Assembly: GCA_037013495.1 (NCBI GenBank) | Contig: JAZDXN010000029.1 | Span: forward strand, 1,376,501-1,440,500 | DNA: 64,000 nucleotides | Source: Hippophae tibetana | Lineage: Eukaryota; Streptophyta; Magnoliopsida; Rosales; Elaeagnaceae | Reading direction: 5' to 3' | Shown here: piece by piece, positions 10,768 through 22,760 of the stretch | Numbering within the stretch: position 1 is the stretch's first letter | Layout: the number at the start of each line of letters is the position of its first letter | Program-made: the position numbers and the translations under genes | The notes under the pieces: generated by a model | Told to the model about the DNA's origin: nothing | What the model saw: only the letters and a program-made list of their open reading frames with translations | Databases searched by the model: none

Positions 10768-10778
10768 AAAGGGGGGAT
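10768..10778 (+). promoter_or_regulatory. Polypurine tract of S1
   Basis: aaaggggggat immediately before TGTAAAG of the 3' LTR; primes plus-strand cDNA in this family. Confidence 0.85.
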
Positions 10779-12140
10779 TGTAAAGTTTAAGTGAATGTTG
10801 GAAATATTTGTGAACAAAATATACAAATGTAATTTTAGTTTATGAATGTGTTTTCTAAGAATATTTTCAAGCCAAAGAAACTATCAACTCTAACGAACAC
10901 ATATCATGTATATCCCTATTCTTATGCACGTTAGATTTCATATTAGACATATATGAACATTTTGAATTTAGGCTACTCAATTGATTGAAACATGTCTAGA
11001 TTGATCGAGGTGTGTAGATTGACTGTGAATCGATCTTCTCAGTTTAAGAAGTCCAGAATTAATTTTTCAATTAACTAGATGGATTAAGTAATTATTGGTC
11101 GATCGATCTAACCTGATCAGAATTAATTATTTATTACACTAGATCGATGTAGAATTGATTGGATCAATCGAGCATGTATTGATCTCAGTATTGGATTGAT
11201 CGATAAGGGTTTCCATCGATCAAACTATATGCTCGATCGATCGAACATATGTTAGATTGATAGAGCAGCCATGACTTCAATTTTAAAACTCATTTCTAAC
11301 TTGCATTGAATTGGTTTACTACTATATTATCCTCATTATTTAAAACTCTTTTAACTAATTTTATGGATATAATAGCAATATTGCTTTGACCTAGTGCTTC
11401 AAAGTATTCTATTTAAACAAACCAAAGCACACAAATTTTTCAAACACACAACACCATTATTCTCTTTATGTTAATCTCTCTCTTGTTTTGAAAAAAAACT
11501 ATTCAAGTAGGTTTTTCATTTAGTTAATTTATTAAACATTTTTTGGTTGTCTTTTATTGATTAACAAACCTACAATATTTGTGATATTCAAGCTTAAATT
11601 GATTGTTCTAGGGTTGTTCGTTGATTTTGATTCTTTGATATATTATTAATATCATGTAGTTAGGGTTTTTTATTATTGAATCTACTAGGACTCATATTTG
11701 CAGTTGTGTTATTATGCTAACTTTTTAGGTACCAGTTGAATAGATTCGATTTCTTATGTGACTCAAGTTATTGAAACGTTATTGCAGATCCGAACACCTA
11801 GGTTGTAGATACTATGAAGGAAAGTAGTGGCTTGTAAGTAGATTACTTGAGGGCTTTATCTTGATAGGTAGTATAAGACCTAGCTTTTTAATTGGACCTT
11901 ATTTTTCATAGTGGATAATTAGATGGTCCAATAGACCGTGGTTTTCTTCTTAATTCATTGGTGTGGTCGAGGTTTTTTCCACTTGAAAATATAGTGTGTC
12001 AATCTTTATTTATTTCAGTTTTATTTTTTTTACATGCGATTGCATATTTGGCTATTTTTGAAAAATTTAATTTGTCATAACTCTATTGATTATCTATTCA
12101 CCCTTTTCTAACTAGATTGATAACTAAATAGAAAATTTCA
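10779..12140 (+). mobile_element. 3' LTR of copia S1
   Basis: 1,362 bp, TGTAAAGTTTAAG to aaaatttca, homologous to 4558-5954 with many substitutions and small indels, so the insertion is old. It is followed by ccatg. Confidence 0.88.
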
Positions 12141-13950
12141 CCATGAATCAAATATCTTGAAAGGCCTACTTTTCCATGGTATTAGCACTAAATGCACAAG
12201 CGATGTTCTTAGAAGACAACCGATCTTAAGAATAGCCAAACCTTCAATAGGAAAGTGAGCAAGCTCCAACATGCAATAAAGTTGATCAATAGTATCACTA
12301 AAAAAATCTTAGACCAATTACTCTCCATGAATGAGAGAATAAAAAGTCTGGATCAACCCTATCATTATCTTGAAAGCATGATTGTAGACAACACCCTAGT
12401 GGCTCAACCCACATACGAAGCTCCTAAACAAAGCCACAGGTGTGCTGATAAGTAACCTGTGACTGCCAACACAGTACAAAAGATTCATAGAATCCCAATC
12501 AAAGCCATCAGCTCCTTTACCAAAGGTGATCGACAACCAAAATAGGAGAAAGCTCATGATGGAATTAACCCTCAAGTAATTACCAGTATATCGAGAGGGA
12601 CTCATGGCCATATCCTACCTAATTTTATGAGAGTGAATAAAGACATCCTCAATAGGCTCTCTCAAACCACTTTACAGATAGAATCTTTGATAGAACCTTC
12701 ACGAAGGTTCTTTTCTCCAAATTTTAGTAACTATGTGGGGTCAAGAAACCCTATGATGCACATACTCCACTACAAAGGATATTTGCATCTAGCCTCTTGG
12801 GACCAACACTTGCTTGGTTTTACAAAATTTCCTCAATAAGCTTATATTTCTTTCCTCAACTAGCTCAAGTCTTTATAAACCAACTTGCTAGTAGTAGAAA
12901 AATAAGAAAAGAGGTTCATGATCTATTTTCAATAGTTCAAAAGAAGACTAAATCCGTCGAAGCTACCTTCAATGATTTAACTCCACCAAGATTGAAATAT
13001 CTAATTTCTCTAAGGATTTCCTCATCCAAACATTTAAAAAGAGACTACTTTGTAGAAGCAGCCTTAGGAAGGCTCTTACAAAGAAAAAGAATCATAGCCT
13101 CGATGAGGTTAATTCTTAGGAAAGCTAAACAATATATCACTAAAGAAAAAAAACTTAGTCTGGAAACCAGAAAGTAAGAAGGAAGATGCCAAAACTAGAC
13201 TTGGTAATTAAAAACCAGTTCCTTTAATAACTCCTTTGTCAAAATGGTCCTAAGATAGGAAGGCAAAGATTATGTCCAGTGGTAAAGAAAGATGAGCAAA
13301 CATTCTAAAGACAAAGGTCAACATCTCCTTACTATGATTTCCACAAAGATAAAGGCATAACACCAATAACTATTTATCCCTAAAAAATAGGTATTGGAAC
13401 TCATACAAAGGGGTTATTTGAAGGAATTAAACAAGCATGAAAAAGAATCAAGAAGGAATAAATTAAGTGAGAAGCCACCAAGGCCTCCAAACCCAACTTT
13501 CATCATTTAGGTTATACAAGAGAGGTTATAGTCTTCTAGGGAACTCTTATTCATCTATAAAGGCTTATGTAAGAAAAGCCAAAGCTCTTATAACTCAGAT
13601 CCTCCAAGTATAATTTGTATTAAAATAAGGAACTCTGATCAGCTTTGCATAATTTATATTTGAACAAGGAGCTTTGATCAACTTCACTCCTAATCCCATA
13701 TGAAGACCCCCTAGTGAGAACCCCAATCATATGGTGAAATGGGTGTTGGTAGACAATGGGAGCACATAGATATCATCTTCCTCAAAACCTTTAAGAATAT
13801 AAGTTAAGAGGAGAAAGTTATTACACAAGATAAGAACTCCTTAATTAGCTTTAATGGGTCAACTACAGCTATTTATGACTACATTGAGCTCCCAATCAGC
13901 ATCAAAGGTATCACATCCCAAAAAATGGGCAATAGGATAGAAATTGGGTA
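12141..13950 (+). pseudogene. Tat-like gypsy gag-protease, decayed (element T)
   Basis: This resumes the T internal region after S1. Shifts and stops are frequent, but the order of a gypsy gag survives. PNFSNYVGSRNPMMHILHYK (12717 onward) matches the gag N-terminal 'GSGDP..HI.HYK' block. TLAWFYKISSISLYFFPQLA and SSRKIRKEVHDLFSIVQKK (12800-12950) match the central capsid. The equivalent of the 'KAQKYI' block is near 13120. YYDFHKDKGI and IQRGYLKELNKHEKE (13336-13445) match the zinc-knuckle end. Aspartic protease residues VLVDNGS lie at 13743-13760. RT and integrase of T are missing; copia S2 starts about 13985. Confidence 0.75.
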
Positions 13951-13984
13951 AATTTTAAATTATGTTTAAAGGAAATCTCTTTAG

Positions 13985-15010
13985 TATCATGAAAAATTCA
14001 ATTTCAAAATCAATTTTTTAAATGATAAGAATCTTTTTATTAAAAGGACTAAAGAAGATATATTCATAGTGAAAATATATGCTAATGACATAATCTTTAG
14101 GTCAACATCCAACTCTCTCATTGATGATTTTGTGAACATAATGACCAGTGAATTTGAAATATCAATGATGGATGAGCTCACATACTTTTTTGGATTGCAA
14201 GTTAAAAAATTAAAAAGTGGAATCTTTATTTCTAAAGCCAAGTATGCATGTAATTTAATTAAGAAATTTGGACTTGAAATAAGTAAGCATTTGATAACAC
14301 CTATAAGTAGTAGTGCTAAGAACTCATTGGATGAGTCAGGTAAGAGCGTTGATCAAACGCTATATAGAAGCATGATAGGAAGCTTCATGTACCTCACAAC
14401 AAGTAGACTTGATATTTGCTTTAATATTGGTATTTGTGCACATTGTCAATCATATCCTAAGGAATCACACATTAACCATGTCAAAAGAATCATCAGGTAC
14501 GTCTCTGGAACAAAAACCTTTGGTATTTGGTTTACTAATGATATTATATTTTAAATTAATGGATTTACGTATGCAAATTGGGTAGGAAATCAGGATGTAA
14601 GAAAAATCACTTTAGGTGGATTCTTCTATATTGGGAAAAATCTTGTATCATGGCATAACAAGAAACAAAATTCCATCTCATTATCTCTTATAGAAGCAGA
14701 ATACATTGCTACTAGAAGTTCATGCACACAAGTTTTGTGAATGAAGAATATGCTTCAAGAATATGGCTTTGAACAAGGTATAATTCCCCTTTACTATGCT
14801 AACATTAGTATTATATGTATCTCTAAAAATCTAGTTTTAAATTCTTGAACAAAACATACAACATTTCATTAGAGAACTAGTAGAAGACAAAGTTTTATCC
14901 CTTGAGTTTATGACTACTGGAAGCCAATCAACTGACTAATTCACTAAGGCACTTGCTGCCCAAAGATTTGAATCTCTTAGAAGTGGCTTAGGAAGATGCA
15001 CTATTGATTA
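13985..15010 (+). pseudogene. Copia reverse transcriptase C-terminal part and RNase H (S2)
   Basis: Copies element RNA into DNA and degrades the RNA strand. It begins NLFIKRTKEDIFIVK, then KIYANDIIFRSTS, where the catalytic YVDD box reads YAND (first Asp lost). FFGLQVKKLKSGIFISKAKY, PISSSAKNSLDESG and LYRSMIGSFMYLTTSRLDIC follow in the usual order. The longest open part is 14069-14554. After a stop, RNase H continues with YANWVGNQDVRKITLGG, LVSWHNKKQNSISLSL and IEAEYIATRSSCTQVL. The 5' two thirds of the element are absent. Inactive because of the YAND change and the stops. Confidence 0.88.
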
Positions 15011-16344
15011 CAATTTTCTAGTATTTCTTACTCTTTAGAATATATATAAAAAGGAGGAAAGTATATTTTCTTTAGCTTGACATGAACATTACATTCTACT
15101 CTCATACTTTTGACAATGTCTTTAACAATTGGATTTTATGACTCGTGCACTTACATATCTTATGCATCTAGTGATCGATGTCAACACAATATTATTCTTT
15201 TACTTATTGGACACATATTTATGTCTTACATGAAATTGATGATTGATCATATGAGTATTTAGGGACTTAGATAACCGTGACTTCTAGAATTGTGTTTGAG
15301 CTCTCTCTTACATTATAAAATTCTACTATAGAGAGGCACTTAGTTTTGACAGAGCTATCTATTGTGATGTGTGAAGCTACCATAGTAGATAAAGAAGGCT
15401 ACCTCACAACTAGTATGAAAGTCATCATTTTAGGTTTTTGGCTTGTATATATTTCCTTAAAAATAATATTATCAAAGGAAAGAGAAAAATAATACAAAAG
15501 AAACTGCATGCCCAAAAAGAAAGAGCCATAAATAGTTATACAAAAAGAAAATAAATAACCAAAAAATAATAATAATAATGAAATAGGAGAATACAAAACA
15601 AAAAAATAATATTGATAAAATTTCTCTCTTTGTTAGTAAACTTTTATTTTGTGCAAGTTTGAATTCAAATGCAATTCCTTCATGATTGGTGATACTTCTT
15701 CTTTAAATTTTTCATAACTAATCATGAATGGACTAATTGACATACTAGTGTTGTTCCAAAACTCAACACACTTATGGTGAGTGTGGCTATGTCACTATAT
15801 GTGTGATCATATTTGTGCATATTGCTTACATGTGTTTATGTGTTAATGACTAGTCACACCTTGAACACAAATTAATCTTTCGTATATGTGTGTAATGTTA
15901 TAGTCATGTTTGAATTAATCTACTAACCTGTTAGAAAGAAATCTTTTCATCTTTACTTTATGTTTGATTCATCTATCTGTTTTATCTCCAGTTTATGTTT
16001 GTTTATTCATATGACAAAAAAAGGGAGAAAATTAGAACTTTAATTTAAGGGAGAGCTAACTTAGGGGGAGCACTTTGGAGATATTACACATAGTGGGAGT
16101 AATGATTATTCACTTATGAATTTCTTCACTTTTTATATTGTTATATATATTGAAATAATGAAAAATGAGTCTTTCAGGACAAGATATTTGGGTATTTATG
16201 TTTTTGACTTTCAATGTTCATATGAGCTTTCAATAATCAAGCGAAAATGGTTCTACTAGATCATAGGATAGCACCAATATATAAAATTTAATTTTTCTAT
16301 GAGCGTTACATAGTGAGAGAGATGTGTTGTCACACGAATATGCC
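15011..16344 (+). other. S2 3' non-coding region
   Basis: No gene. Homologous to the S1 and S3 3' regions (shared gtgatgtgtgaagctac stretch near 15365). Repeated G-rich purine tracts near 16047, 16063 and 16094 precede the final one. Confidence 0.6.
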
Positions 16345-16356
16345 AAAAGGAGAGAC
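16345..16356 (+). promoter_or_regulatory. Polypurine tract of S2
   Basis: aaaaggagagac directly before TGTTAGGTTTATG of the LTR. Confidence 0.75.
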
Positions 16357-17345
16357 TGTTAGGTTTATGTTAGTATTGGTAGTATACGTAAAACAAAACA
16401 TTTAGTTATAGTTTTAATTTCTAGGTGTGTCTTAGAAGAATATTTCAAGCTGTATAAACTATTATATCTCAATGATCATATATCAGGTATATTTCTATTC
16501 ACATGCACATTATATTACATATTATAAACAATAGGAAAAATATGAATTTGATCTACTTGATTGATCGTGTATACTGGATCTATCGAATAAGAAACCTAAT
16601 TAATCTAATTTTAATATATGACTAGATCGATCAAGGGATGTACTTAATTGATCAAGTAGATATTCGATTAATTGACTAATGTACTTGATCAATCAAGAAA
16701 TTGAGTGGACTGATCGAGCAACTAGCTTTCTATTTTTTAAAGGTATTTCTAATACGATTTGGATTGGATTTTTATCGTATTTCCCTTATTTCTTAAACAT
16801 GTTTTAATTGATTTTATGGACAATATGGTAATTACATATTCATCTTATATGCTTCAAAATATTCTATAAATACAAAGATAAGCACACTTTTAAAAACAAC
16901 CACTTTAGAGCTTAATTGTGCTTATTCTCTTCATCTTTTATTCTCTCTCTTGCTTTTCTAAAAGGTTTCATGTAGACTTTTTCATTAAGTTAATTTATAA
17001 AACATTTGTGGTTATTTTTGATAGATTAATAAGCCTACAATAACAATTTCAGTAATGTGCTTTTGATTGATTATTCTATAGTTGCTAGTTGGTTTTGATT
17101 TATCTGACATATTTATTAAATCATCTTGTCAGGATTGATCATTATTGAATCTGCTCTAGGAAAAATGTTGTTCTAGATCCGAATGCATCTTGAAGAGTCT
17201 GGGATCAAAACATTGTATTGTAAGTAGGTTACTTGGGGGCATTACCTATGTGAGTATTTTGAGTCCTAGCCTTATAATTGGATAGTTATTTTTTATAGTG
17301 AATAATTAGGTGGTTCGATGGACAAATTTTATGAGTTTAATTTTT
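16357..17345 (+). mobile_element. 3' LTR of copia S2, truncated
   Basis: Starts TGTTAGGTTTATGTTAG and aligns with the S1 LTRs through the GATC-motif cluster, the TATA-like ctataaataca near 16865 and the gtaggttacttgggggc block near 17225. It loses similarity near 17340, so the last few hundred bases are missing. Confidence 0.8.
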
Positions 17346-19090
17346 TGATGTACATGTGTTATTATAAATTAAAAAGGGTTAACTTAATTTCTTTAATTTT
17401 TGAACAAAGTTACAAAAATTCCCCTAATTCTTAAAAGTTTTCATGTTATGGGATAAGGGTATTTTTGTCTTTTCCATTCAAAATTGATGAGCAGCTTGTC
17501 CTGTACCTCCTCAAGTGACATACGGAAAAAAACACTAAGCATGAGATGTTGAGGTTACATATCCCCACGTGGGATTTCCTTGGCTAGTAAAATCGATATC
17601 CTCACAATAAAAAAACAAAATGAAACTTCTAGCCATGAGAAACATGAAAGCTGTTATGTTTTATTTCTCCCTTCTCTCTTCTTAACACTACAAAGGAAAT
17701 TTTAGTCGTTAGAAATTGGATTTCTTAAATTCTCCAACAAGAAATCAAACCATCCTTCATGTGATTTTGGATGTATACAAAGCTTTCTTCCTTTCCTTCC
17801 TTTTAATTAAAAATATATTTTATATATTAATAACACTTTTTTAAACCCAAATAAACCAGCTATGGAAGACGTTTATAAAAATAATCCAAGAATAAGTTAT
17901 TTGTGATTTTGTAAATTTCATATAAAACTGTTTTCTAAATAGTAAATTGAAAACTGAAGAACTTTCACAATGAATTAGAGTTTGGGAATTATATTTTTCA
18001 ACATATATGGATGTCTAGTTTATCATGAATTTTATGGTTTGTAATTTAGAGTTTTTTTATGCAAAGTTATATCTACTTAAATGAGGATTTTTTTTATGAA
18101 AGTCAAGCTGGAAGAACCCTCAGTATTTTTGCTATTAGGAATGGTTATAAATTTTCGAATTGAGTAAATTAAATCTTGTTTAATGTTTGAAATGTCTAGT
18201 TTTATAAATATTTCTAAAGTTGAATGTTTGAAGTAGTACTATTTTAAACCATATTCATATTCAAGTAAATCCAATTTTTACAAGTTGAATGTTTATGGAA
18301 AGTACATTCATGTTCACTAGTATTTAAAGAAACATTTACGTATCAATTTCAATACACTGCAAGAACATATACACCATGATAATATAATTTATTTTCATTA
18401 TTAGAATCAGTCAAGTACATTCAAGATAATTTGTAAGAAAATTAAGATTAAAACAATTTTATTATATATTCTACTTTTTATACAAACTTGCATGTTTAGT
18501 AAATATTTTACAATTATTAGAGTACTTCCCCTCATGTATTAATGATAATTGGTTCTACTCAACATTCAGTTATGTAGTGACTTGGTAAAGCATTATGACC
18601 AATAGATTTGGTCTAGATTTAGTTTACTATGATATTTACCAGCTCAATATGATGTTACAAGTTCAGTACTTATCATGATAAGGTTAACTATGTGAGTGCA
18701 CACATAACTCATGTATCAACATACCCAACTGAGCCATTATAATGGCTATATCAAGCAAGTTTCCCACACATGTAGTTGAAAGATAGCACCATTACTAAAT
18801 GTATCCTCTGTGTGCAACCAAATCCCCAAGTGCTTTTGGAAATAAATATACATTTCTCATGGCTATACATTTTACTAGTATACTGATTATGACATATGTT
18901 AATGCATCACTGGTCCATTCTAACCTGCTTAGGGCACCATAAAATCCAAATATTGGAGAAGATTTACCACATATATAAAACATTTCTCCTCATCAAATCA
19001 ATGAACTCGATATGTAAGACCTTATTTGAGAGCTAACTCATGTTCTTACAACTCTATTAGAGAATAGAAAAAAGAATCATACTAATAGAG
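17346..19090. other. 1.7 kb with no recognised gene or element
   Basis: AT-rich. The only suggestive motif is cactacaaaggaaat at 17686, which resembles a CACTA-transposon terminus, but no partner end is seen. A 62-codon minus-strand frame at 18795-18983 resembles nothing I know. Confidence 0.4.
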
Positions 19091-19320
19091 ATTATTGCAT
19101 TGAAAATGCTATCAAGCTTGGTGGTACAAGATTTTTTGGTACCCTAGATGCTATAGTTATAGATTATTGAATTACCAAGATTGAACAGGTGTTTATAGTT
19201 ATAGTTTATGTAGAGGATAAATTTTTTTATTAGCATCATACTTATTGGAAGGTAGTGTTTAACATGGGTGGGATTCTTTTCAAAGATAACACATTAATCC
19301 TACAACTATCACTTAGCCTA
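19090..19320 (+). pseudogene. Gypsy gag N-terminal fragment (tentative)
   Basis: The frame reads ENAIKLGGTRFFGTLDAI, then ITKIEQVFIVIVYVEDKFF, resembling the 'lGa..FeGt.dp..ae.W...ie.if.v..c.e..kv' start of a retrotransposon gag domain. It contains a stop and lacks the rest. Alternative: chance similarity. Confidence 0.35.
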
Positions 19321-19329
19321 ATTTTTGAC

Positions 19330-20700
19330 GAGCTTATGATGATCAATATTTTCCAAGTGTTTAGAAGAAGGGTTGGAGGGTTTTAAAAACTCAGTTATTT
19401 TTGAAGATGATGGCATAGAATCCTCATCTACATAGCCTAGTTCTCTCTTATCTCCAACAAGTTTTGCATAATCCATAATTTATTTAGCCTTTCAGCTCCA
19501 ATGGTTAGCCTTTTATGGCTTCCTTGGATTTTTCAAGTTCCTACATCAGATTTATTTCCTATTCCTAATCATGTATGACCCAAATTCAAAACATTATCAA
19601 ATTTAAACTTATCAAAGTTATCTTTTTCCAATAGTGATGAAATTTACTTCAAAGGATTTTTGTTTATCATTTAGTTTAGTTATTTCTACAAGCAACCTAT
19701 CTTTTTTTTTATTTGCATCGTACATAATTTATGAATACTTCTTCAATACTAGTGATATTAAATTTATTGAGTAGAAATTCAACATCACTTTCCTCATCAT
19801 CTGAATCAGTGTTAGACTTACTTATGTGTCCACCAGAAGTTGCAGTAAATGCCAAAGAGTTATTGTCATAATTTTTTTATTCAACTAGATTGTCATTATC
19901 ACTTTTAGAGTAAGAAAGAGTAGCATTGAAGGCTCTTCCAATTTGGTTCTTCTTGTTTGAAAAGTCAGTAGCAAAATGTCCAAAATCCATACACTCAAAT
20001 TGTTGAAGTCCAGTGGGTTTAGATTTCTTACCATCTGAACTCACAAATTTGAGTTCTCTCATATTCTAGTCCTTTTGAAAACTTGACCATCCTTTGTTTC
20101 AAGGATAGTTAGCTACAAAGTGACTAAGACCCATACATTCAAAATATTAAAGTATAACGCGTTTAGATTTCTTATCATTAGAACTGACAGATTTGAGTTC
20201 TCTCATATTTTTATCCTTTTGACAACTTAATTGTCCTTTATTTTGAGGATTCTTTTTGTTGAGGATTTTGTTCTTTCTTCTGATCAAGAGTATCAATTCT
20301 TTATCATCATTTTCATTGTCTTTAATCATAGTAGTTTTGAAAGCAATGCCTTTATTCTTTAGATGTTTTCAAAGTTCACATCAAATGTTTGAAATGAGCT
20401 AACGAGTTTCTCTATTTCGATAGTGATATCCTTACTTCCATCAATGGCAGTGACCTTTCCATGGAAGCAATCTATTAATGAGTAGAGAATCTTTCAAACT
20501 ATCCTGAAATCATCAATTTTCTCTATAAGATTGGTAAAAGTGTTAGTAATATCACATAATCTAATATAAAATCCAGAAATTTTTTTATCTTCTTTCATTC
20601 TAAGATATTCAAATTGACTACCAAGCATGCATATTTTATTTCATTTAACCTGTGTGGTGCCCTTATGGGCAACCTCTAATAAAATAGCTTATAATTGCAT
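19330..20700 (-). pseudogene. Copia gag, Sirevirus-like, with duplicated zinc-knuckle block
   Basis: The minus strand, from 20700 down, reads EVAHKGTTQVK, then KEDKKISGFYIRLCDITNTF, IEKIDDFRIV and SLIDCFHGKVTAIDGSKDIT (capsid). Two copies of NMRELK[SF]VSS and a knuckle FEC.....HF follow. Then come SDNDNLVE, SDVEFLLNKFNITSIEEVF and a C-terminal MDYAKLVGDKRELGYVDEDS near 19470. It is the same gag type as in S1. Open stretches are 20147-20329 and 19877-20062, separated by a stop. In both knuckles the first and third Cys are replaced, so RNA binding is probably lost. No LTR, protease or pol adjoins it. Confidence 0.75.
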
Positions 20701-20704
20701 GAGT

Positions 20705-20870
20705 CACATATAAAAAATGATAAGTATACTTCAAAGGTCATTCTAAAGGGAATTATGTGGTAGTTAAATAATTAAACAAATTATTAAAAATGAAAATAAA
20801 GTCTAAACATTCTATCACAAAGTTTTGGTTTGAAGATCTAAACTAATAACATAAAAATAAGGATAGTTTC
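20705..20870 (-). mobile_element. Fragment of an Athila-like LTR (U5 end)
   Basis: Homologous to 1275-1450 of LTR A (aatgataagtatactt, ctaaacattctatcac, taataacataaaaataa). Only about 165 bp remain, squeezed between the copia gag and an integrase. Confidence 0.7.
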
Positions 20871-20879
20871 AGACCAATT

Positions 20880-21960
20880 GATAAGAAGGTCTATGCTTGA
20901 CATAAAGTTTACTTTTATTCCAACTTTTTGCCACTCTTATGCATGTGGAGGACATTCAAGGATGCCTTCACCTTTTACAAAAAATGTGACCATTATCAAC
21001 GAATAGGTACCTTGGGGCCTCTAAATCAAATGGCACAAAATCCAATTCTTATTGTTCAAATATTGAACGTTTTATGTACTAATTTCATAGGACCTTTTCC
21101 TTCTTCTTATGGTTATATGTATATTTTACTTGTTATAGATTATGTATCTAAATAGGTTGAAGCTAAAGCCACTAGAACTAAAGACTCTAAAGTTGTTATG
21201 GACTTTGTGATGTCTAACATCTTTACTTGGTTTGGAGCATCAAGAGCTATCATCAGCGATGATGGAGTGCATTTTTGTAATAAGACTTTTTAGGCCTTAC
21301 TTAAAATTTACAACGTCAACCACAGAGTTGCTACACCTTATCACCCAGGGATAGGTGGACAAGTAGTGTATAATAGAAAGATCAAGTACATCCTTGAAAA
21401 TACAATCAAACCTAACTGAAATAATTAGAGCTTAAAATTGGATGATACATTATGGGAATATAGAACTACATATAAAGCTTTAATTGGGATGTCGCCATTT
21501 CAATTGGTGTATGGTGAACCTTGTTACTAGTTGAGTTAAAACATCAAGAATTTTGGGTAGTGAAATAATATAATGTGGATTTAGACAAAGTTGAAAGACA
21601 CCAAAAATTACAAATGAATGAGCTAGAGGAAATTAGAAATAATTCTTATGAAAGCTCAAAAGTTTATAAAGATAAAACAAAAGTGTTTCATGATAGTATG
21701 ATATGAAGGAAATAATTTATCATTGACAATAAAGTCCTCTTATTCCATACACACCTTAAATTATTTCTTGGTAAGTTTTGTTCTCATTGGATGAGTCCAT
21801 TTATTATTACTAATGTTTTTTTCTCATGGTGCAGTTGAAATACAAAGCCTAATTACCAATAAAGAATTCAAAGTTAATGAATACAAACTAAAGTTGTATT
21901 ATTAAACTTATGCACCAATCAATATAGAAGAGGTGAATATGCACAAACCAACATATTTGG
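20880..21960 (+). pseudogene. Ty3/gypsy integrase, inactive copy 1
   Basis: Integrase joins cDNA ends to the target. The frame reads CMWRTFKDAFTFYKKCDHYQ (second half of the HHCC zinc domain), then GPFPSSYGYMYILLVIDYVSK, VEAKATRTKDSKVVMDF, SRAIISDDGVHFCNKTF, YNVNHRVATPYHPG, and LDDTLWEYRTTYKALIGMSP. Of the catalytic D,D,E, the first Asp is replaced by Asn (CTNFIGPF), the second is kept, and the Glu is replaced by Val (GGQVVYNRKIK). Stops lie near 21150, 21291 and 21417. Similar copies are at 25930 and 63425. Confidence 0.88.
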
Positions 21961-22114
21961 ATGGTTAAAATAAAACCTGAGGCACCATTGGGCTATTAAA
22001 GTTAAAACAAGTGTTTTGTGGGAGGCAACCTGCCAGATTTGTTTCTACTATGTTTTTACTTACATTTACATTACATATTGCATGTGTTTACATTTAGGCC
22101 AATGTAAGAATTAG

Positions 22115-22145
<31 letters not shown>

Positions 22146-22760
22146 GGGGGTAAAACATCACTATCTTCATTTTTATGCTTATTAGTTTAACATGTTTAGG
22201 ATGTATGTTTTAAGATTAGTATGCTCTAGGTATCATAATTTTTTTTCACTTTTATTATTTGTTTTTAACATTCTCAGGATAGTTAGGATTAATAGAATTG
22301 CAAAGAATCAATAATTTATTCTCTCTCTTTTTTCTAGCATCAGTGATGAAATTAGCTAAACAAGTTAGGTTAAAAAGAATAATAAATGTTGACAGAGTCG
22401 TAACCTTTTTCCTAAGTGAAGGTAATTTTATAATAACTTTACCCAAAACTTACATGCACAATAGTTAAATTGGTGATAGAATGATCTATATGCTTGAACT
22501 TGTGAAAAATATTGTGAATCCTTTGCAACCTTACAATACTATTAATAAATAAGAATAAGTTGCTAGAGCTTTTATTTAAGTTATCAAGACGAATGCTAAA
22601 TATATTTCTTGAAAAATGATTAAGACAATAAGATTAACTACTCTAGCTAAATTTTCCTACCCTTTCTATTGTTGTTCTTTTAAGAACAACCCTTTTAAAG
22701 AACCAATCTGAATGTACATGAGCCAATCGTTTTCACCCACTCATTATTGTTCTATTAGAA
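21961..22760 (+). other. Gypsy 3' region after integrase copy 1
   Basis: Non-coding, homologous to 27110-27850. Includes the gtgggaggcaacctgcc block, the ACATT...AATGT inverted repeat (22090-22105) and the G-run. The homology stops near 22760. Confidence 0.7.
22115..22150 (+). repeat. (GT)7 followed by a 22-base G run
   Basis: Seven GT units (22115-22128) and then 22 consecutive G (22129-22150). The homologous site in copy 2 is only tatgagggag (27231-27240), so the run is an expansion of a short G tract. Confidence 0.95.

Larger units (their letters stand above)
4558..12140 (+). mobile_element. Sirevirus-like Ty1/copia element S1, with pol deleted
   Basis: This is a 7.6-kb insertion with LTRs at both ends, a tRNA-Met type PBS, a decayed gag, a 3' region with several G-rich purine tracts, and a final polypurine tract. 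Protease, integrase and RT are absent: recognisable gag stops near 7900 and the 3' region starts about 8100. It lies inside the leader of element T and carries a gypsy solo LTR (8327-9500). The palindrome-rich U3 and repeated purine tracts are features described for Sireviruses; the lineage assignment is my inference. Confidence 0.85.

Noticed and set aside
17686-17700. CACTA-like terminus
   Set aside because: Only about 15 bases match, with no subterminal repeats or partner end.
18795-18983. 62-codon minus-strand ORF
   Set aside because: No recognisable motif and no supporting neighbour; length is within chance for this composition.
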